A stretch of DNA of 64,000 nucleotides from Rhynchopus euleeides (GCA_963210315.1 OY723248.1:2310727-2374726), one strand, 5' to 3'. Counted from the first letter of the stretch, positions 40,890-52,100 are shown. The notes: a model not told the origin generated them from the sequence alone. Numbers and translations: made by a program.

Positions 40890-41813
40890 ATGCAGCGGGA
40901 AGCAACAGAACCCCCCCTGACAACAACTCAGCGAGAGAAGATTTTAAGATCGGCAAGGCAGACACTGGCGGACTGCCTCTCGGAGTCATATTGGCGCAGC
41001 ATCAGGAGCTGTTACAGACGGTACCGAAGGTTCAAGGAAAACTGGGAAAAGGGGCGGGGGCGGATCTCCCACGACATGGCAATCATCCTCTGGACGGCAA
41101 AACTCCGATGCATCGACTCGAGGACACGGAGCACAGCGCTGCAGTACACGGTCAACATCGGAGCGGCACTGAAGCGGTACGAGGGGGTGCAGCTCGGGGA
41201 GAGCCAGGAACTCATGGATTACAGAAGGGGACTCAAGAAACAGGGTGCTCTGCGGGCCCAGCAGCAGAAGCCCCCTGCGACGGCACCGGAGGTGGAAGAC
41301 ATCATCGAAGCGGAGAGGCGGAGTTTAGTACAGCTGGCCATCTCAATCTGCTGGGCGGGGGCGGCGCGTCTGGCAGACGTGCGGGGTTTGTTGGCGAAGG
41401 AGGTGCGTATCCGGGCGGACGGGGTGGTGGCGGTGCAGTGGTGCAACACAAAGGGGGACCCATGGAAGCTCGGTCGTTTCACGGGTCTGGAGCTGCCACC
41501 AAAACAGCTCGGACGTCTCCGCCGCCTCCTGTCATCCACAACGAGCCCCCTGCAGTGCCTTTTCGAGGGGGTGTCTTACCACAAGGTGGCGAGGGCGGTG
41601 AAACGCATCAACCCTGCTCTGACCCCACATTCACTACGTCGGGGAGCGATACATCATTTGGCCCTGCAGGGGACGCCGTTGGACGACATCCAAACACTGA
41701 GCAGACACGCAACAAAGGAGGCCATGTTGAGGTACTGCCCGACAGCGGCGCTGGAGCAGGTGTCACGCACGGCAGCCACGTCCCGAAAAATGCGCGGAAC
41801 GGGGACACAGTGA
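40890..41813 (+). CDS. Tyrosine recombinase of the retrotransposon
   Basis: 307 aa. The catalytic residues of the tyrosine recombinase family are visible: box-I Arg R160 (GAARLADVRGL), H247-x2-R250 (TPHSLRRGAIHHLAL), H273 (LSRHATKEAML) and nucleophile Y282 (RYCP). The N-terminal 140 residues are basic and helical, as in the core-binding domain. It would join the circular cDNA to the target. It has the same frame as gag, separated by one stop and a 36-bp gap; the downstream RT frame is -1 relative to it and overlaps it. The first ATG is at 40890; upstream in-frame codons are non-ATG. Confidence 0.92.
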   Translation: MQREATEPPLTTTQREKILRSARQTLADCLSESYWRSIRSCYRRYRRFKENWEKGRGRISHDMAIILWTAKLRCIDSRTRSTALQYTVNIGAALKRYEGVQLGESQELMDYRRGLKKQGALRAQQQKPPATAPEVEDIIEAERRSLVQLAISICWAGAARLADVRGLLAKEVRIRADGVVAVQWCNTKGDPWKLGRFTGLELPPKQLGRLRRLLSSTTSPLQCLFEGVSYHKVARAVKRINPALTPHSLRRGAIHHLALQGTPLDDIQTLSRHATKEAMLRYCPTAALEQVSRTAATSRKMRGTGTQ

Positions 41814-43561
41814 CCAATCACCTTCTGCGGGCAAAGATCCCCTCGCTGTCCTGGCTACCTAGAACGCGAAAGTACGTGAGGGACGGCAGCATTCCACCAG
41901 AGGGGTCACAGGAGCAGGTCGATGCCTCGGGTCTGCATGACGACACGTTTGGGCCTGGCCTGGACACGCTGTACGACGACTGCTTCGCAGTGAGGGTATC
42001 ATCTCGGAGGGCGCGGCCCCCCGCCACTAGATCCACACCGGCGCCGGGCACGGACTACATCGCGCCGATCTGCAGCAGTTTCTTGAACCTCGACAGGCTG
42101 CGGGAGCTGGACACCACAGGGGAGCTTGACGGCGTCCTCGACATGATCACGGACCCCGCGGCATTCTACTCGAAGTTCATCCCGGGTGCCATCAAGCGGA
42201 TTAAATCACAGCCCGACGCGTGCGACAAAGTCTCAAGACATCTGCGGACACACCTCAGCGCTTTGATCGGTTTCGAAGTCCTCGAGACCGCCCCGCAGAG
42301 TTTGGTGCTGCACGCATTCACAGTGCCAAAGAAGTCGGGGGGTTTGCGTTTCGTGCTGGATGGAAGACCACTCAACGCCCTCATGACGCACCCATTCGAC
42401 ATGCGCCTCCCTCCGATCACCGACGTGATAGATCAAATTACATCGCACAGCTGGGCAGCACTGGCTGATGGGAAGAGCTGGTTCTACCAGTTTCCCGTGC
42501 ACCCGGAAATCCGCGAATACTTCGGGGTGAACGTGGGTGACCGTCGAGGGGATTATGTCCGCACACGTCTGAAAGCGTTGTGCATGGGGTGGTCATTCGC
42601 ACCCTGCATCGCGCACCGCTCCGCCCGGGTCCTCCTGCCACAGGAAGAGGGGGCCACGTGGGTGGATAACTTCATTGTGTTGGGGGGGTCGGAGGAAGGA
42701 GTACAGAGTTCGTTTGACGCTTTCCTCCACCGGTGCGCCGAGACCAACGCTGTGATGAACCTCGATGACCCAGACTACGGGCACCCGGTGCAGCGATTCA
42801 CCTCGTTCGGGATCGCGTTCGATCTGAGAAACCACCGCTACAGATCAGACGAATCATGGCTGGAGAAGTTCCTGTCGGGGACAGAGTTGAGGGCAGTTGT
42901 CGGGGGGAAGCCCGCTACACCAAGAGAGATCTTCAAAGTCGTGGGGGGTTTGGTGTGGCATGCCTACACGACGAAGGCCCACCTGTGTTTCCTCCCGTCA
43001 ACCCTGACTTTCATGAAGGACATTGCAGCTGCCTCAGTCGATGACCGGGGCGCGTGGGATCGCCAGGTGGCGGTCCGACCCTCAGTGCGAGCCGAGATCA
43101 AGATGCGTACTCACCGCATGCGGGCCAACTTTTGGGTACTTCGACCGCCGACGGACGCAGTAACAGTGTGGTCTGACGCGTCATCGACGCGCTGGGGGGT
43201 TCTCATCGACACAGCCGCTCCGCTCGTGGCATACGAAGATTTCCAGGGGCCGAGTTCCGGGCACCACATATACCTAAAGGAGGCACACGCGGCGCGCCAG
43301 GCAGTACGCCTTACCGCCCTACACTATACGAACAAGCGGGTACGTCTGATGGTCGACAACCTACCCCTCGTGCACTCAATACAGCGGGGGCATTCGTCAT
43401 CGTTCGTGGCAAACGGAATACCTTGCCTTGCGGATCTCTTCACGGTTGCACAGGGCGCTGAGCTCTGCATCGAATGCATGTGGGTCCCAACTGATGAGCA
43501 GAAAGCAGATCAGTACACCCGGGGGTCGTCATCAGAGCACTACGTCCGCATTCCGCCCTAG
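41108..43561 (+). CDS. Reverse transcriptase-RNase H of the retrotransposon
   Basis: The frame is open from 40850, with its first ATG at 41108 and another at 41462, but recognisable protein begins only after about 41815, where the recombinase frame ends. The true start is uncertain: an internal ATG, or -1 frameshifting from the recombinase. RT motifs are FTVPKKSGGLRFVLDGRPLN, ALADGKSWFYQF (motif A Asp at 42467) and LKALCMGWSFAPCIAHRSAR. Motif C reads WVDNFIVLG (42659-42685), with Asn where most RTs have the second Asp. RNase H follows: VWSDASSTRWGV, LKEAHAARQAV, LMVDNLPLVHSI and KADQYTRGSSS. Together these would make cDNA and remove the RNA. No stops interrupt it. Confidence 0.88.
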   Translation: MHRLEDTEHSAAVHGQHRSGTEAVRGGAARGEPGTHGLQKGTQETGCSAGPAAEAPCDGTGGGRHHRSGEAEFSTAGHLNLLGGGGASGRRAGFVGEGGAYPGGRGGGGAVVQHKGGPMEARSFHGSGAATKTARTSPPPPVIHNEPPAVPFRGGVLPQGGEGGETHQPCSDPTFTTSGSDTSFGPAGDAVGRHPNTEQTRNKGGHVEVLPDSGAGAGVTHGSHVPKNARNGDTVTNHLLRAKIPSLSWLPRTRKYVRDGSIPPEGSQEQVDASGLHDDTFGPGLDTLYDDCFAVRVSSRRARPPATRSTPAPGTDYIAPICSSFLNLDRLRELDTTGELDGVLDMITDPAAFYSKFIPGAIKRIKSQPDACDKVSRHLRTHLSALIGFEVLETAPQSLVLHAFTVPKKSGGLRFVLDGRPLNALMTHPFDMRLPPITDVIDQITSHSWAALADGKSWFYQFPVHPEIREYFGVNVGDRRGDYVRTRLKALCMGWSFAPCIAHRSARVLLPQEEGATWVDNFIVLGGSEEGVQSSFDAFLHRCAETNAVMNLDDPDYGHPVQRFTSFGIAFDLRNHRYRSDESWLEKFLSGTELRAVVGGKPATPREIFKVVGGLVWHAYTTKAHLCFLPSTLTFMKDIAAASVDDRGAWDRQVAVRPSVRAEIKMRTHRMRANFWVLRPPTDAVTVWSDASSTRWGVLIDTAAPLVAYEDFQGPSSGHHIYLKEAHAARQAVRLTALHYTNKRVRLMVDNLPLVHSIQRGHSSSFVANGIPCLADLFTVAQGAELCIECMWVPTDEQKADQYTRGSSSEHYVRIPP

Positions 43562-43622
43562 ACTCCACCGGCCATCTAACAAAACGCGTGGCGTCCCTTG
43601 GCCCAAGGGCCCTCAGGGTCCT

Positions 43623-43686
43623 AGGTGGAAGCGATCAATGCAAAAATCATCTGAAAGGAAGACTCGAGAGACTGCTGCTGTATTTT
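43623..43686 (+). repeat. Split direct repeat B1
   Basis: AGGTGGAAGCGATCAATGCA to GCTGCTGTATTTT, identical in length to B2 and directly abutting A2. Confidence 0.9.
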
Positions 43687-44002
43687 GGTAAAACACACCC
43701 CGTGTGGTAGAGAAAATACGGCAAGAGTCTCGGTGGGTCGGAAGAGCAGATGGTTCCCGCAACAGCTCCCGGGGAGCGGCGGGTATTTCGCATAGGATGC
43801 CGGATGTGTGAACACGTTTGTGCGGTTTGCCCTGTGTTGTGTGAACATATGTGTATGTGTGTGTGTATGCTCCACCCAACCCGACACATTTTCTGTACTT
43901 CAGACAGGTAAGGTCACTCGACACGCGGGGGGGGGGGGGTTTTGTTGTGTGTTTTTTCTGCCAGCCGACATCACTAGCGCCAGCGAGAAAAAAAAAACGC
44001 GT
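43687..44002 (+). repeat. Split direct repeat A2
   Basis: Second copy of A1, directly after B1 and 16 bp before B2. Confidence 0.9.
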
Positions 44003-44018
44003 GACGAGTGACGGGTTG

Positions 44019-44082
44019 AGGTGGAAGCGATCAATGCAAAAATCATCTGAAAGGAAGACTCGAGAGACTGCTGCTGTATTTT
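44019..44082 (+). repeat. Split direct repeat B2
   Basis: Second copy of B1, marking the right end of the retrotransposon before CCGGAACTTGGAAC. Confidence 0.9.
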
Positions 44083-44730
44083 CCGGAACTTGGAACATTT
44101 TTACGGTCCACCTATTTTACGGTTGGGATAGTGGACTTGGCGGTTTTTTTTACGAATTCCTTCGACGAAGTCGCGAAGGAACCAAGGAAATCGCACGACT
44201 GAAGCTGCAGGATTAACACCGCAGGGCCTCAACACAGAGTGTGCGCTCACCATCGTCCGGGAACTGTTCTCCCACAGTTACTGCAGGGTGTACTACACTA
44301 AAGGAGTACGATTTCCCTGAATTTTCCGGGCACTGATTCACGAATTTACATCTGGAGGGAGCCCGGTGGTCTCAGCTTCTGTCTGCGCGCCCTGCCGTAC
44401 TGTGGCTGCTTTTGTGGGCTCGTGCAGCAGGTTCTACTTTTACTTCTACCGGAACGCTCCTTGCATGGTACTACACTTCTCGAGGTGTGGTGGTGGGTGA
44501 GTCTCGAGGTGAGTGGTGGTGATCGTGCCCTTTCCACACGCAGGGAGGACTTGCTTCTCTTGCTGGTGTTGGTTGCGGTGGTGGAGGGAGGGTCCAAAGC
44601 TGGGAGGTCGGGAGGCCTACGTGCGGGAGTCTGCGGCGTGGAGGCCGCAGTCCGCGCCCCGCAACCCACCAGCCCGCGGGCGAAAATCGCATTGTCTTTT
44701 CCATATTCAGTCCCAATAAATGGTGGACCG
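44083..44730. other. Interior of the TIR element right of the retrotransposon
   Basis: No gene recognised. A segment at 44160-44252 (GTCGCGAAGGAACCAAGGAA then ACGACTGAAG and ACAGAGTGTGCGCTCA) is shared with 52611-52742. Confidence 0.5.
44160..44252 (+). repeat. Dispersed repeat shared with 52.6 kb
   Basis: TCGCGAAGGAACCAAGGAAA then TCGCACGACTGAAG and GAGTGTGCGCTCA also occur at 52611-52742, same orientation, with internal gaps. Confidence 0.7.
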
Positions 44731-44790
44731 TAAAAAAGATGGAACGTTTGGCCTTTTTTTGGGAACTTGGAACATTTTTACGGTCCACCC
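44731..44790. repeat. Hairpin resembling an empty retrotransposon target
   Basis: GGTGGACCGTAAAAAAGATG...GGAACTTGGAACATTTTTAC then GGTCCACC is an imperfect hairpin whose arms equal the sequences on either side of the retrotransposon (38602-38638 and 44083-44113); its loop holds a T7 run. Confidence 0.75.
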
Positions 44791-44888
44791 TTTTTCCGTT
44801 TACGGTAGTTGACATGCAAGTATTATACATGTATAATACATGTAAAAATCGGTATTTTTACATGTAAAATTTACAAGATCCCACCGTG

Positions 44889-46182
44889 TTCCCTTTCCTG
44901 ACCCCCCCCCCCCCCCCTCTTCCTTTCTTCTCTCCCCCCTTTCTTTGCAGAACCTCGGCTTCCTTGGGGGGGGGGGGGGAGGATCGATGTTTTGCAGAAA
45001 GCCCCTCCCCCCCTCCTGCCCAATGTGTCTCCTTTTATTCAATTTACCCCCAGCTTCTCTTTGGGGGGTGTGGGGGTGGGCGCGGGGGGTCCCCCCTCCC
45101 CCCCTGCCCCCGCCCCCGCCCCCGCCCCTCCTATCTTTGGGAGACTAACTGACACCCCCATTTCGTGCCTCCCGTTCTTGCCGGGGCCTCCAGTCGGGGG
45201 GGGGTGGGGGGGCGTCCTCCTGAAGTCCCCTCTGGGCCTAGTTCCCTCGACTCGGATGTTGCGCTGTGCCTTGAGCTGCTGGTCGTGCCGTTGGGGTGCG
45301 GGGGGGGGGGGGGGGTGGGGGGGCCTGTTGGGGAGCGCCAGGCACGGCGCCTTGCAAACCTTGCACCGGAAGTAACACAGCATGTCTTTTTTTTGTTGCC
45401 GCACATTTTGAAGGGCAATGTGAAGAAAATAGGGGGGGAGGGGGCGGCTTTGTTGTGACAGCATCCTGCCACAGCTCGGCGAAGGCTCCCGTTGGTATTG
45501 CGCTCCCTGCGCCCTGCCATGCCCTCTCTCTTGCATTGCCGATTTTGCTGTTTTTTTGTTGTGCGCTCGCTGAAGCAAAACATGAAGGCATGTTGGCGGT
45601 CGGGGATGGGTGGGGCGGTACAAATGTGCGGCATCCTGCATTCCAGAACGAAGTGCTTGAAGACTCGAAGAACTACCCCCCCCCCCCCCCTCCCCTGCCC
45701 GTGATCCCAGGGCAATTCCTAACTGTCGACCCATCGATCCACCAAAAACCAGTTTCCCCGCTCCCCCACTTTTTCCATCGATCCAGCGACCCACCGAATT
45801 TCTGCAGGCGCCCCTCCCCACTGGGGAGAGGGCAGAGCTCTTCCTAACTGTCGACCCAACGACCCACCGACTTTGGTCAGGGGCTTGACATGACATGGAT
45901 CATGTCAACCTGTGAACAGGCGTTCACTACCGTGGCCTCCGGCGGCTGGGGGGCTCCGCCCCCCAGACCCCCCTGTGGGGTGTGACGGTCTTGTCACCAA
46001 GCCCTTGCGCGTATGCCGCTGACATATCAAGAAGGGGGTGCACCCCGCTCTGTTGGTGTTTCACTTAAGATGCACACACAACATGCAGGCAGTGCACATT
46101 ACACAGACACATATTCGGGAGCACTGTATACAAGCAGAGCGCACGAAGAGTGCGTGCAGAGCGCAAGAAATCTGTGGGCGGG
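44889..46182. other. Spacer upstream of the NLR-like gene
   Basis: C and G tracts to about 45700, then two diverged GTCGACCCA(T/A)CGA-type words (45725, 45850), a GC-hairpin copy at 45915-45975, and a leader with TTTCACTTAAG (about 46060-46070) that could be a trans-splice acceptor. No gene; long minus-strand frames here are compositional. Confidence 0.5.
45915..45975 (+). repeat. GC-hairpin dispersed repeat, single copy
   Basis: GAACAGGCGTTCACTACCGT plus the CTGGGGGG/CCCCCCAG hairpin. The downstream CTTGCGC...GACATATCA also resembles the DNA after 29222. Confidence 0.85.
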
Positions 46183-49100
46183 ATGGGGTCGAGTGCGAGT
46201 GTGGAGGAGCACGGGCGGGGATGGTGGGGCAGTACACGCGCTGTGAAGGAGGCACTGGAGGGCGGGACGTGGCGGCAGCTGCTGGAGAAGCACAAGGCGG
46301 ACGTGAACGCGGCGGACCCACACACCGGGCGGACGCTGCTGCACGAGGTGTTGCAGCCCGGGTGCAGGGGGGTTCCCGCTGCTGCCGAAGCAGTCAAGTT
46401 TCTGGTGGGGTGCGGGGCAGCCAGCGTTCCGGACGGGGAGGGGCGCACACCGGTGTGGTACGCGCTGCAGCACCGTGATGGCGGCACACGCAGTGCGCTG
46501 CTGGCGGCGCTCGCCGAGCAAGTGGGGAAGAGGCAGACGGAGGTGGTCAGCAGGCTGCGGCACTTCCTCACAGACGAGTGGCCGCCCTTGAGGGCACGTG
46601 TTCCCACTGTTGCTGATGCACCCCACACTGCATCGGATGGACTCCCGCAGGCGCAGACTCAGCCACCGCCACAGGAGCTCCGCACAGACAAACCCACCGG
46701 GAAGGACAAGACGAGCGAGCGGCTGGAGAACCGCGTGGACGGACGGAAGATCTGCTTCACCCGCAGCGACAAAGCGGGCGAGACACCGCTGCTCGAGTGG
46801 CTGGTGCAGCTGCTGGCGGTGCAGCCGGATCTCGGGTACCGGGCAAAGCACGTGGACAGCATGCTGCTGGGGCTGCAGTTTGTTGTGCAGCGGGTGCTGC
46901 AGCGTGTGGAAAATGCGCCAGACGAGATCGAGGACTGGATGGCGGTGGACGACTGGTTCGAGCATCTGTGCGCAGGCTACCTCTTCACCTGCGACTGCGT
47001 GGACTACGAAGTCAACAGTGAGACGTGCGATCTCGTGTGCAAGGCAGACGGTGCACCCATCGTGAAGGAGTACCACAAGAACTTCAGCGACGTGGATGTG
47101 CTGGGGAACCACGGGGCGAAGTACATGAGGCCGGCACTGTACTTCGGGATGAACCAAGCGATGCGGACGATTGGGCTGTCAAAGGAAGCGCGTGAGTCTG
47201 CGGCAGGCAGCGTGTTCGAGCTTGAGCCTGCACCGGCACAGCTGCACGTGATTGCGGCGTTCCAGCCGCTGATTGCAAAGCTGACGCGGCTGATCCGGAG
47301 TCGGCGGCCGAGCCTGACCACGGTGTTCCGCGGGATCAACGTGAACGTGTCAGCGCAGTACAAGGTGGGGACGTCGGTGGTGTGGAACGCCTTCACGTCG
47401 ACGACGAAAGAGCAGGGAGTGGCGAAGGACTTCCTGTACGGGAAGGCGGGGACGTTCTTTGTGATTGTGGCGAAGCAGGGTGCGGCGGAGGTGGGGTTTG
47501 CAAGCGTGTTCCCGCAGGAGGCGGAGCTGCTGTACGACAGCAACATCGAGTTCCGGGTGCAGTGGAAGCTGTCCCCGACACTGCTACGCATGGTGGGGCA
47601 GCCCTTCGACGTGATTGTGATGCAGGAGGTAGCTGCGCATGACGGGAAGAAAGACAGCAACAACGACGCCGGCGACTACTCTGTGGCGGACCAGGTTGAG
47701 GCGGTGCGGAAGGTGCTGCAGCACACGGCGTCGCTCTTTGCGGAGTTCCTGGACGGCTACGTGGAGGGCAGGGTCGGGGACGATACACATGTGGCGGAGT
47801 CGGAGACGAGGATGCTGCTGCAGGAGGTGGACGAGTGGCTGGCGGCAGACAGGCACGGGGAGGAGGGGGCGGGGGAAGGGGCGAGTGGGACGGGGCGGCA
47901 CCCGCTGTGCCTGGTCGGGGACGGAGGCACCGGGAAGACATCTGCGGCGGTTGCGGTTCTGTGCCACCTGCTGCAGGAGAAGAAGGAGGAGGATGCAGGC
48001 GTGGTTGCGGGGCAGAGAAAGAAGCCCGTGTTCCCTGTCTTTGTGGCGCTGCCGTCGATTGGTGCGTCCACCTTCACAACACACGCCGGGATCGACGAGT
48101 TCATCGGGAAGTCGTTCGGGCTGGAGGAGGCTGCGTTGGATCACCTCAGCAGTGTCTATGACGTTGTGGTGATCCTGGACTCGCTGGACGAGGTGGGGCT
48201 GACGCAGAAGGATTTGGGGGACGCGTACAAGGCCAGTGACAGGCAAGGGGTGCTGCGGCTGCACCCGTGGTGTGCGAAGCAGTGCAGTGTGATCGTGACG
48301 ACGCGCGGTGAGTACCTGAAGAGCGTGGATCACACACCGTCGCAAATCTGTGGGGACGGGACGAGGTCGCTGTACATGCAGCCCTTCACACAGGCAGACG
48401 CGGTGACGTACATCAGCAAGGTGCGTGTGGCACAGGTGACGAAGGCGGAGCAGCAGCGTGTGGACGCGTTTTTTACTGCGGACGATCAGCGGAAACTGGC
48501 CGACACGGTGCGCGGCACATGCGGTGCAGCTGATGAGGATACAGCGGTGGTGCTCAGCGACCGAGCCCTGGTGGTGGCGATTGTGGAGCGGGCGTGGGTG
48601 CTGGCTGGTGCTGACAGCGGCAGCAGCGGCAAAGACAAGACAACGGGTGCTTCTACAGACAACGGGGTGCGGGGAAACGCAAACACCACGTGTGTGGAGG
48701 CTGCAGCTGAGGCGGTGATGTTGGCGCTGGAAGGCAGATGCGGCGGCACACCGCATGCTGCAGGGCCATCAGTGCCGCTGCGTGACGTGCTTCTGGCGCT
48801 GTCGCAGCAGGCGGGCTTCTTGGAGCTGAAGGCAGCGCAGCAGCCCACAACACGGCTGGAGCAGCTGGCGGCGGAACCAGTTCCTCCACGCACAGTCGCA
48901 GACGATGAGGTGGCAGTGCTATCGCAGCTGCGCAACCCGTTCCTGCTTCACATGGCGTGTTACGCTCAGCGCGAGCTGTCATCGTGCAGCGCACAGGCGC
49001 ATCAGTGTCTGAGTGATGTCGCGGTGTACGAGGCGTACCTGCAGAAGCACGTGGAGGTGGGGTTGCGTCAGGGGTCGGTTGGAGCGGCGCGCGCGGAGGA

Positions 49101-52100
49101 GGTGCTGCGGGTAGGCGAACTGATTGCGTGCGCGATGCTGCAGGCACAGACGTGGCAGGGATCACTGGGCACAGAGCGGGCGCGCCTGTTGGAGGAGGAC
49201 GGGGTGGACCGTGCAAGGGCAGACGAGGCGTTCCGGGTCCTCCCTTTTCGTGTGGAGAGCTTCCACGACGACAGCAGCGCATTTGCATTTCGTCACAAGA
49301 CGCTTGGGGAGTTCCTTGTGGCGCGGCGCCTGGCACGGAAAGGTGCTGTGGCCGACACGCTTGGGTGCAAAGTGCGCAGGGCCTTCAGCAAGGATGCGCC
49401 GAATGTGCTGGAGTACTTTGCGGACACGGTGCTCACGTGGGGGCGACGTGCGCGACACAACGGTGGTGTCCGAGCTGCTGCCGCTGGTCCTGGCGACCCG
49501 CGACGCTGGTGATGACGCGGTATCACTGGCGTCTGCTTCCAATGCCATGGCACTCGCCGCACGCACGCGGTTTCCGTTCAGGTGCGACCTCACTGGTGTG
49601 CTTGTGCAGGACAGCGACCTGCGCCACGCACGCCTGGGTGGGACTGTGCTGACGGAGAGCCGCTTCCACAACTGCTGGCTGGATCACGCAATGATCTGGG
49701 AGGGCAATCTCACACGCTCTGACTGGAAGGGCTCCTCCTTCGGTGCCCCGCTCCCGCCTCTGTTGGGTCACACCGCTCTTCTCCTCTCCGTGACTGTCAC
49801 ACCAGACGGATCGAAGATCATCTCTGGATCTGGCGACAAGAGCGTTCGTGTCTGGGATACATCAACAGGGAAGGAGCTGCAGAAGCTTGAAGGCCACACC
49901 TCTCCTGTTAACGCCGTGACTGTCACACCAGACGGATCGAAGATCATCTCAGGATCTGGCGACAAGAGCGTTCATGTCTGGGATACATCAACAGGGAAGG
50001 TGCTGCAGAAGCTTGAAGGCCACACCGACAATGTGCGCTCCGTGACTGTCACACCAGACGGATCGAAGATCATCTCTGGATCTGGCGACAAGAGCGTTCG
50101 TGTCTGGGATACATCAACAGGGAAGGAGCTGCAGAAGCTTGAAGGCCACACCTCTCCTGTTAACGCCGTGACTGTCACACCAGACGGATCGAAGATCATC
50201 TCAGGATCTGGCGACAAGAGCGTTCATGTCTGGGATACATCAACAGGGAAGGTGCTGCAGAAGCTTGAAGGCCACACCGACAATGTGCGCTCCGTGACTG
50301 TCACACCAGACGGATCGAAGATCATCTCTGGATCTGGCGACAAGAGCGTTCGTGTCTGGGATACATCAACAGGGAAGGAGCTGCAGAAGCTTGAAGGCCA
50401 CACCTTTGCTGTCTACTCCGTGACTGTCACACCAGACGGATCGAAGATCATCTCTGGATCTGGCGACAAGAGTGTTCGTGTCTGGGATACATCAACAGGG
50501 AAGGAGCTGCAGAAGCTTGAAGGCCACACCGGCAATGTGCGCTCCGTGACTGTCACACCAGACGGATCGAAGATCATCTCAGGATCTGGCGACAAGAGCG
50601 TTCGTGTCTGGGATACATCAACAGGGAAGGAGCTGCAGAAGCTTGAAGGCCACACCTCTGCTGTCTACTCCGTGAGTGTCACACCAGACGGATCGAAGAT
50701 CATCTCAGGATCTGATGACAAGAGCGTTCGTGTCTGGGATACATCAACAGGGAAGGAGCTGCAGAAGCTTGAAGGCCACACCTTTGCTGTCTACTCCGTG
50801 ACTGTCACACCAGACGGATCGAAGATCATCTCTGGATCTGGCGACAAGAGTGTTCGTGTCTGGGATACATCAACAGGGAAGGAGCTGCAGAAGCTTGAAG
50901 GCCACACCGGCAATGTGCGCTCCGTGACTGTCACACCAGACGGATCGAAGATCATCTCAGGATCTGGCGACAAGAGCGTTCGTGTCTGGGATACATCAAC
51001 AGGGAAGGAGCTGCAGAAGCTTGAAGGCCACATCTTTGCTGTCTACTCCGTGACTGTCACACCAGACGGATCGAAGATCATCTCTGGATCTCGCGACAAC
51101 AGCGTTCGTGTCTGGGATACATCAACAGGGAAGGAGCTGCAGAAGCTTGAAGGCCACACCTCTCCTGTCTCCTCCGTGACTGTCACACCAGACGGATCGA
51201 AGATCATCTCAGGATCTGATGACAAGAGCGTTCGTGTCTGGGATACATCAACAGGGAAGGAGCTGCAGCAGCTTGAAGGCTACACCTTTGCTGTCTACTC
51301 TGTGACTGTCACACCAGACGGATCGAAGATCATCTCAGGATCTGAAGACAAGAGCGTTCGTGTCTGGGATACATCAACAGGGAAGGAGCTGCAGAAGCTT
51401 GAAGGCCACACCTCTGCTGTCTACTCCGTGACTGTCACACCAGACGGATCGAAGATCATCTCAGGATCTGATGACAAGAGCGTTCGTGTCTGGGATACAC
51501 CAACAGGGAAGGAGCTGCAGAAGCTTGAAGGCCACACCTCTGCTGTCTACTCCGTGAGTGTCACACCAGACGGATCGAAGATCATCTCAGGATCTGATGA
51601 CAAGAGCGTTCGTGTCTGGGATACATCAACAGGGAAGGAGCTGCAGAAGCTTGAAGGCCATACCTCTGCTGTCTCCTCCGTGACTGTCACACCAGACGGA
51701 TCGAAGATCATCTCAGGATCTCGCGACAAGAGCGTTTGTGTCTGGGATACATCAACAGGGAAGGAGCTGCAGAAGCTTGAAGGCCACGCCTTTGCTGTCT
51801 ACTCCGTGACTGTCACACCAGACGGATCGAAGATCACCTCAGGATCTGAAGACAAGAGCGTTCGTGTCTGGGATACATCAACAGGGAAGGAGCTGCAGAA
51901 GCTTGACGGCCACACCTCTGCTGTCTACTCCGTGACTGTCACACCAGACGGATCGAAGATTATCTCAGGATCTGGCGACAAGAGCGTTCGTGTCTGGGAT
52001 ACATCAACAGGGAAGGAGCTGCAGAAGCTTGAAGGCCACGCCTTTGCTGTCAACTCCGTGACTGTCACACCAGACGGATCGAAGATTATCTCAGGATCTG

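Larger units (their letters stand above)
38639..44082 (+). mobile_element. VIPER/DIRS-like tyrosine-recombinase retrotransposon
   Basis: 5,444 bp with split direct repeats in the order A1 - ORFs - B1A2 - B2. A1 38639-38954 and A2 43687-44002 are both 316 bp; B1 43623-43686 and B2 44019-44082 are both 64 bp; B1 abuts A2. The ORFs are gag-like, tyrosine recombinase, then RT-RNase H, the order described for trypanosome VIPER elements. It presumably integrates a circular DNA intermediate by recombinase without target duplication. It sits in a T run inside a hairpin of the 37944-44888 element, and an apparently empty version of that hairpin survives at 44731-44790. Confidence 0.88.
37944..44888. 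mobile_element. Terminal-inverted-repeat element hosting a retrotransposon (6.9 kb)
   Basis: The left end (CACGGTGGGATCTTGTAAAT onward, 37944-38026) and right end (44806-44888) are inverted repeats of about 82 bp with one mismatch noticed (ACTGAT against ACCGAT). Inside the TIRs are matching CCGTAAACGGA/TCCGTTTACGG words (38554 and 44796) and GGTGGACCGTAAAAAAGATG/TTTTTACGGTCCACC hairpins. The element carries a 527-bp palindrome on the left only and a nested 5.4-kb retrotransposon. No transposase is seen, so it is probably non-autonomous. Flanking DNA is low-complexity, with no clear target duplication. Confidence 0.75.

Noticed and set aside
45039..45896. 285-codon minus-strand ORF
   Set aside because: Runs of Pro, Gly and Ser come from C/G tracts; no motif, and several overlapping frames are similarly open.
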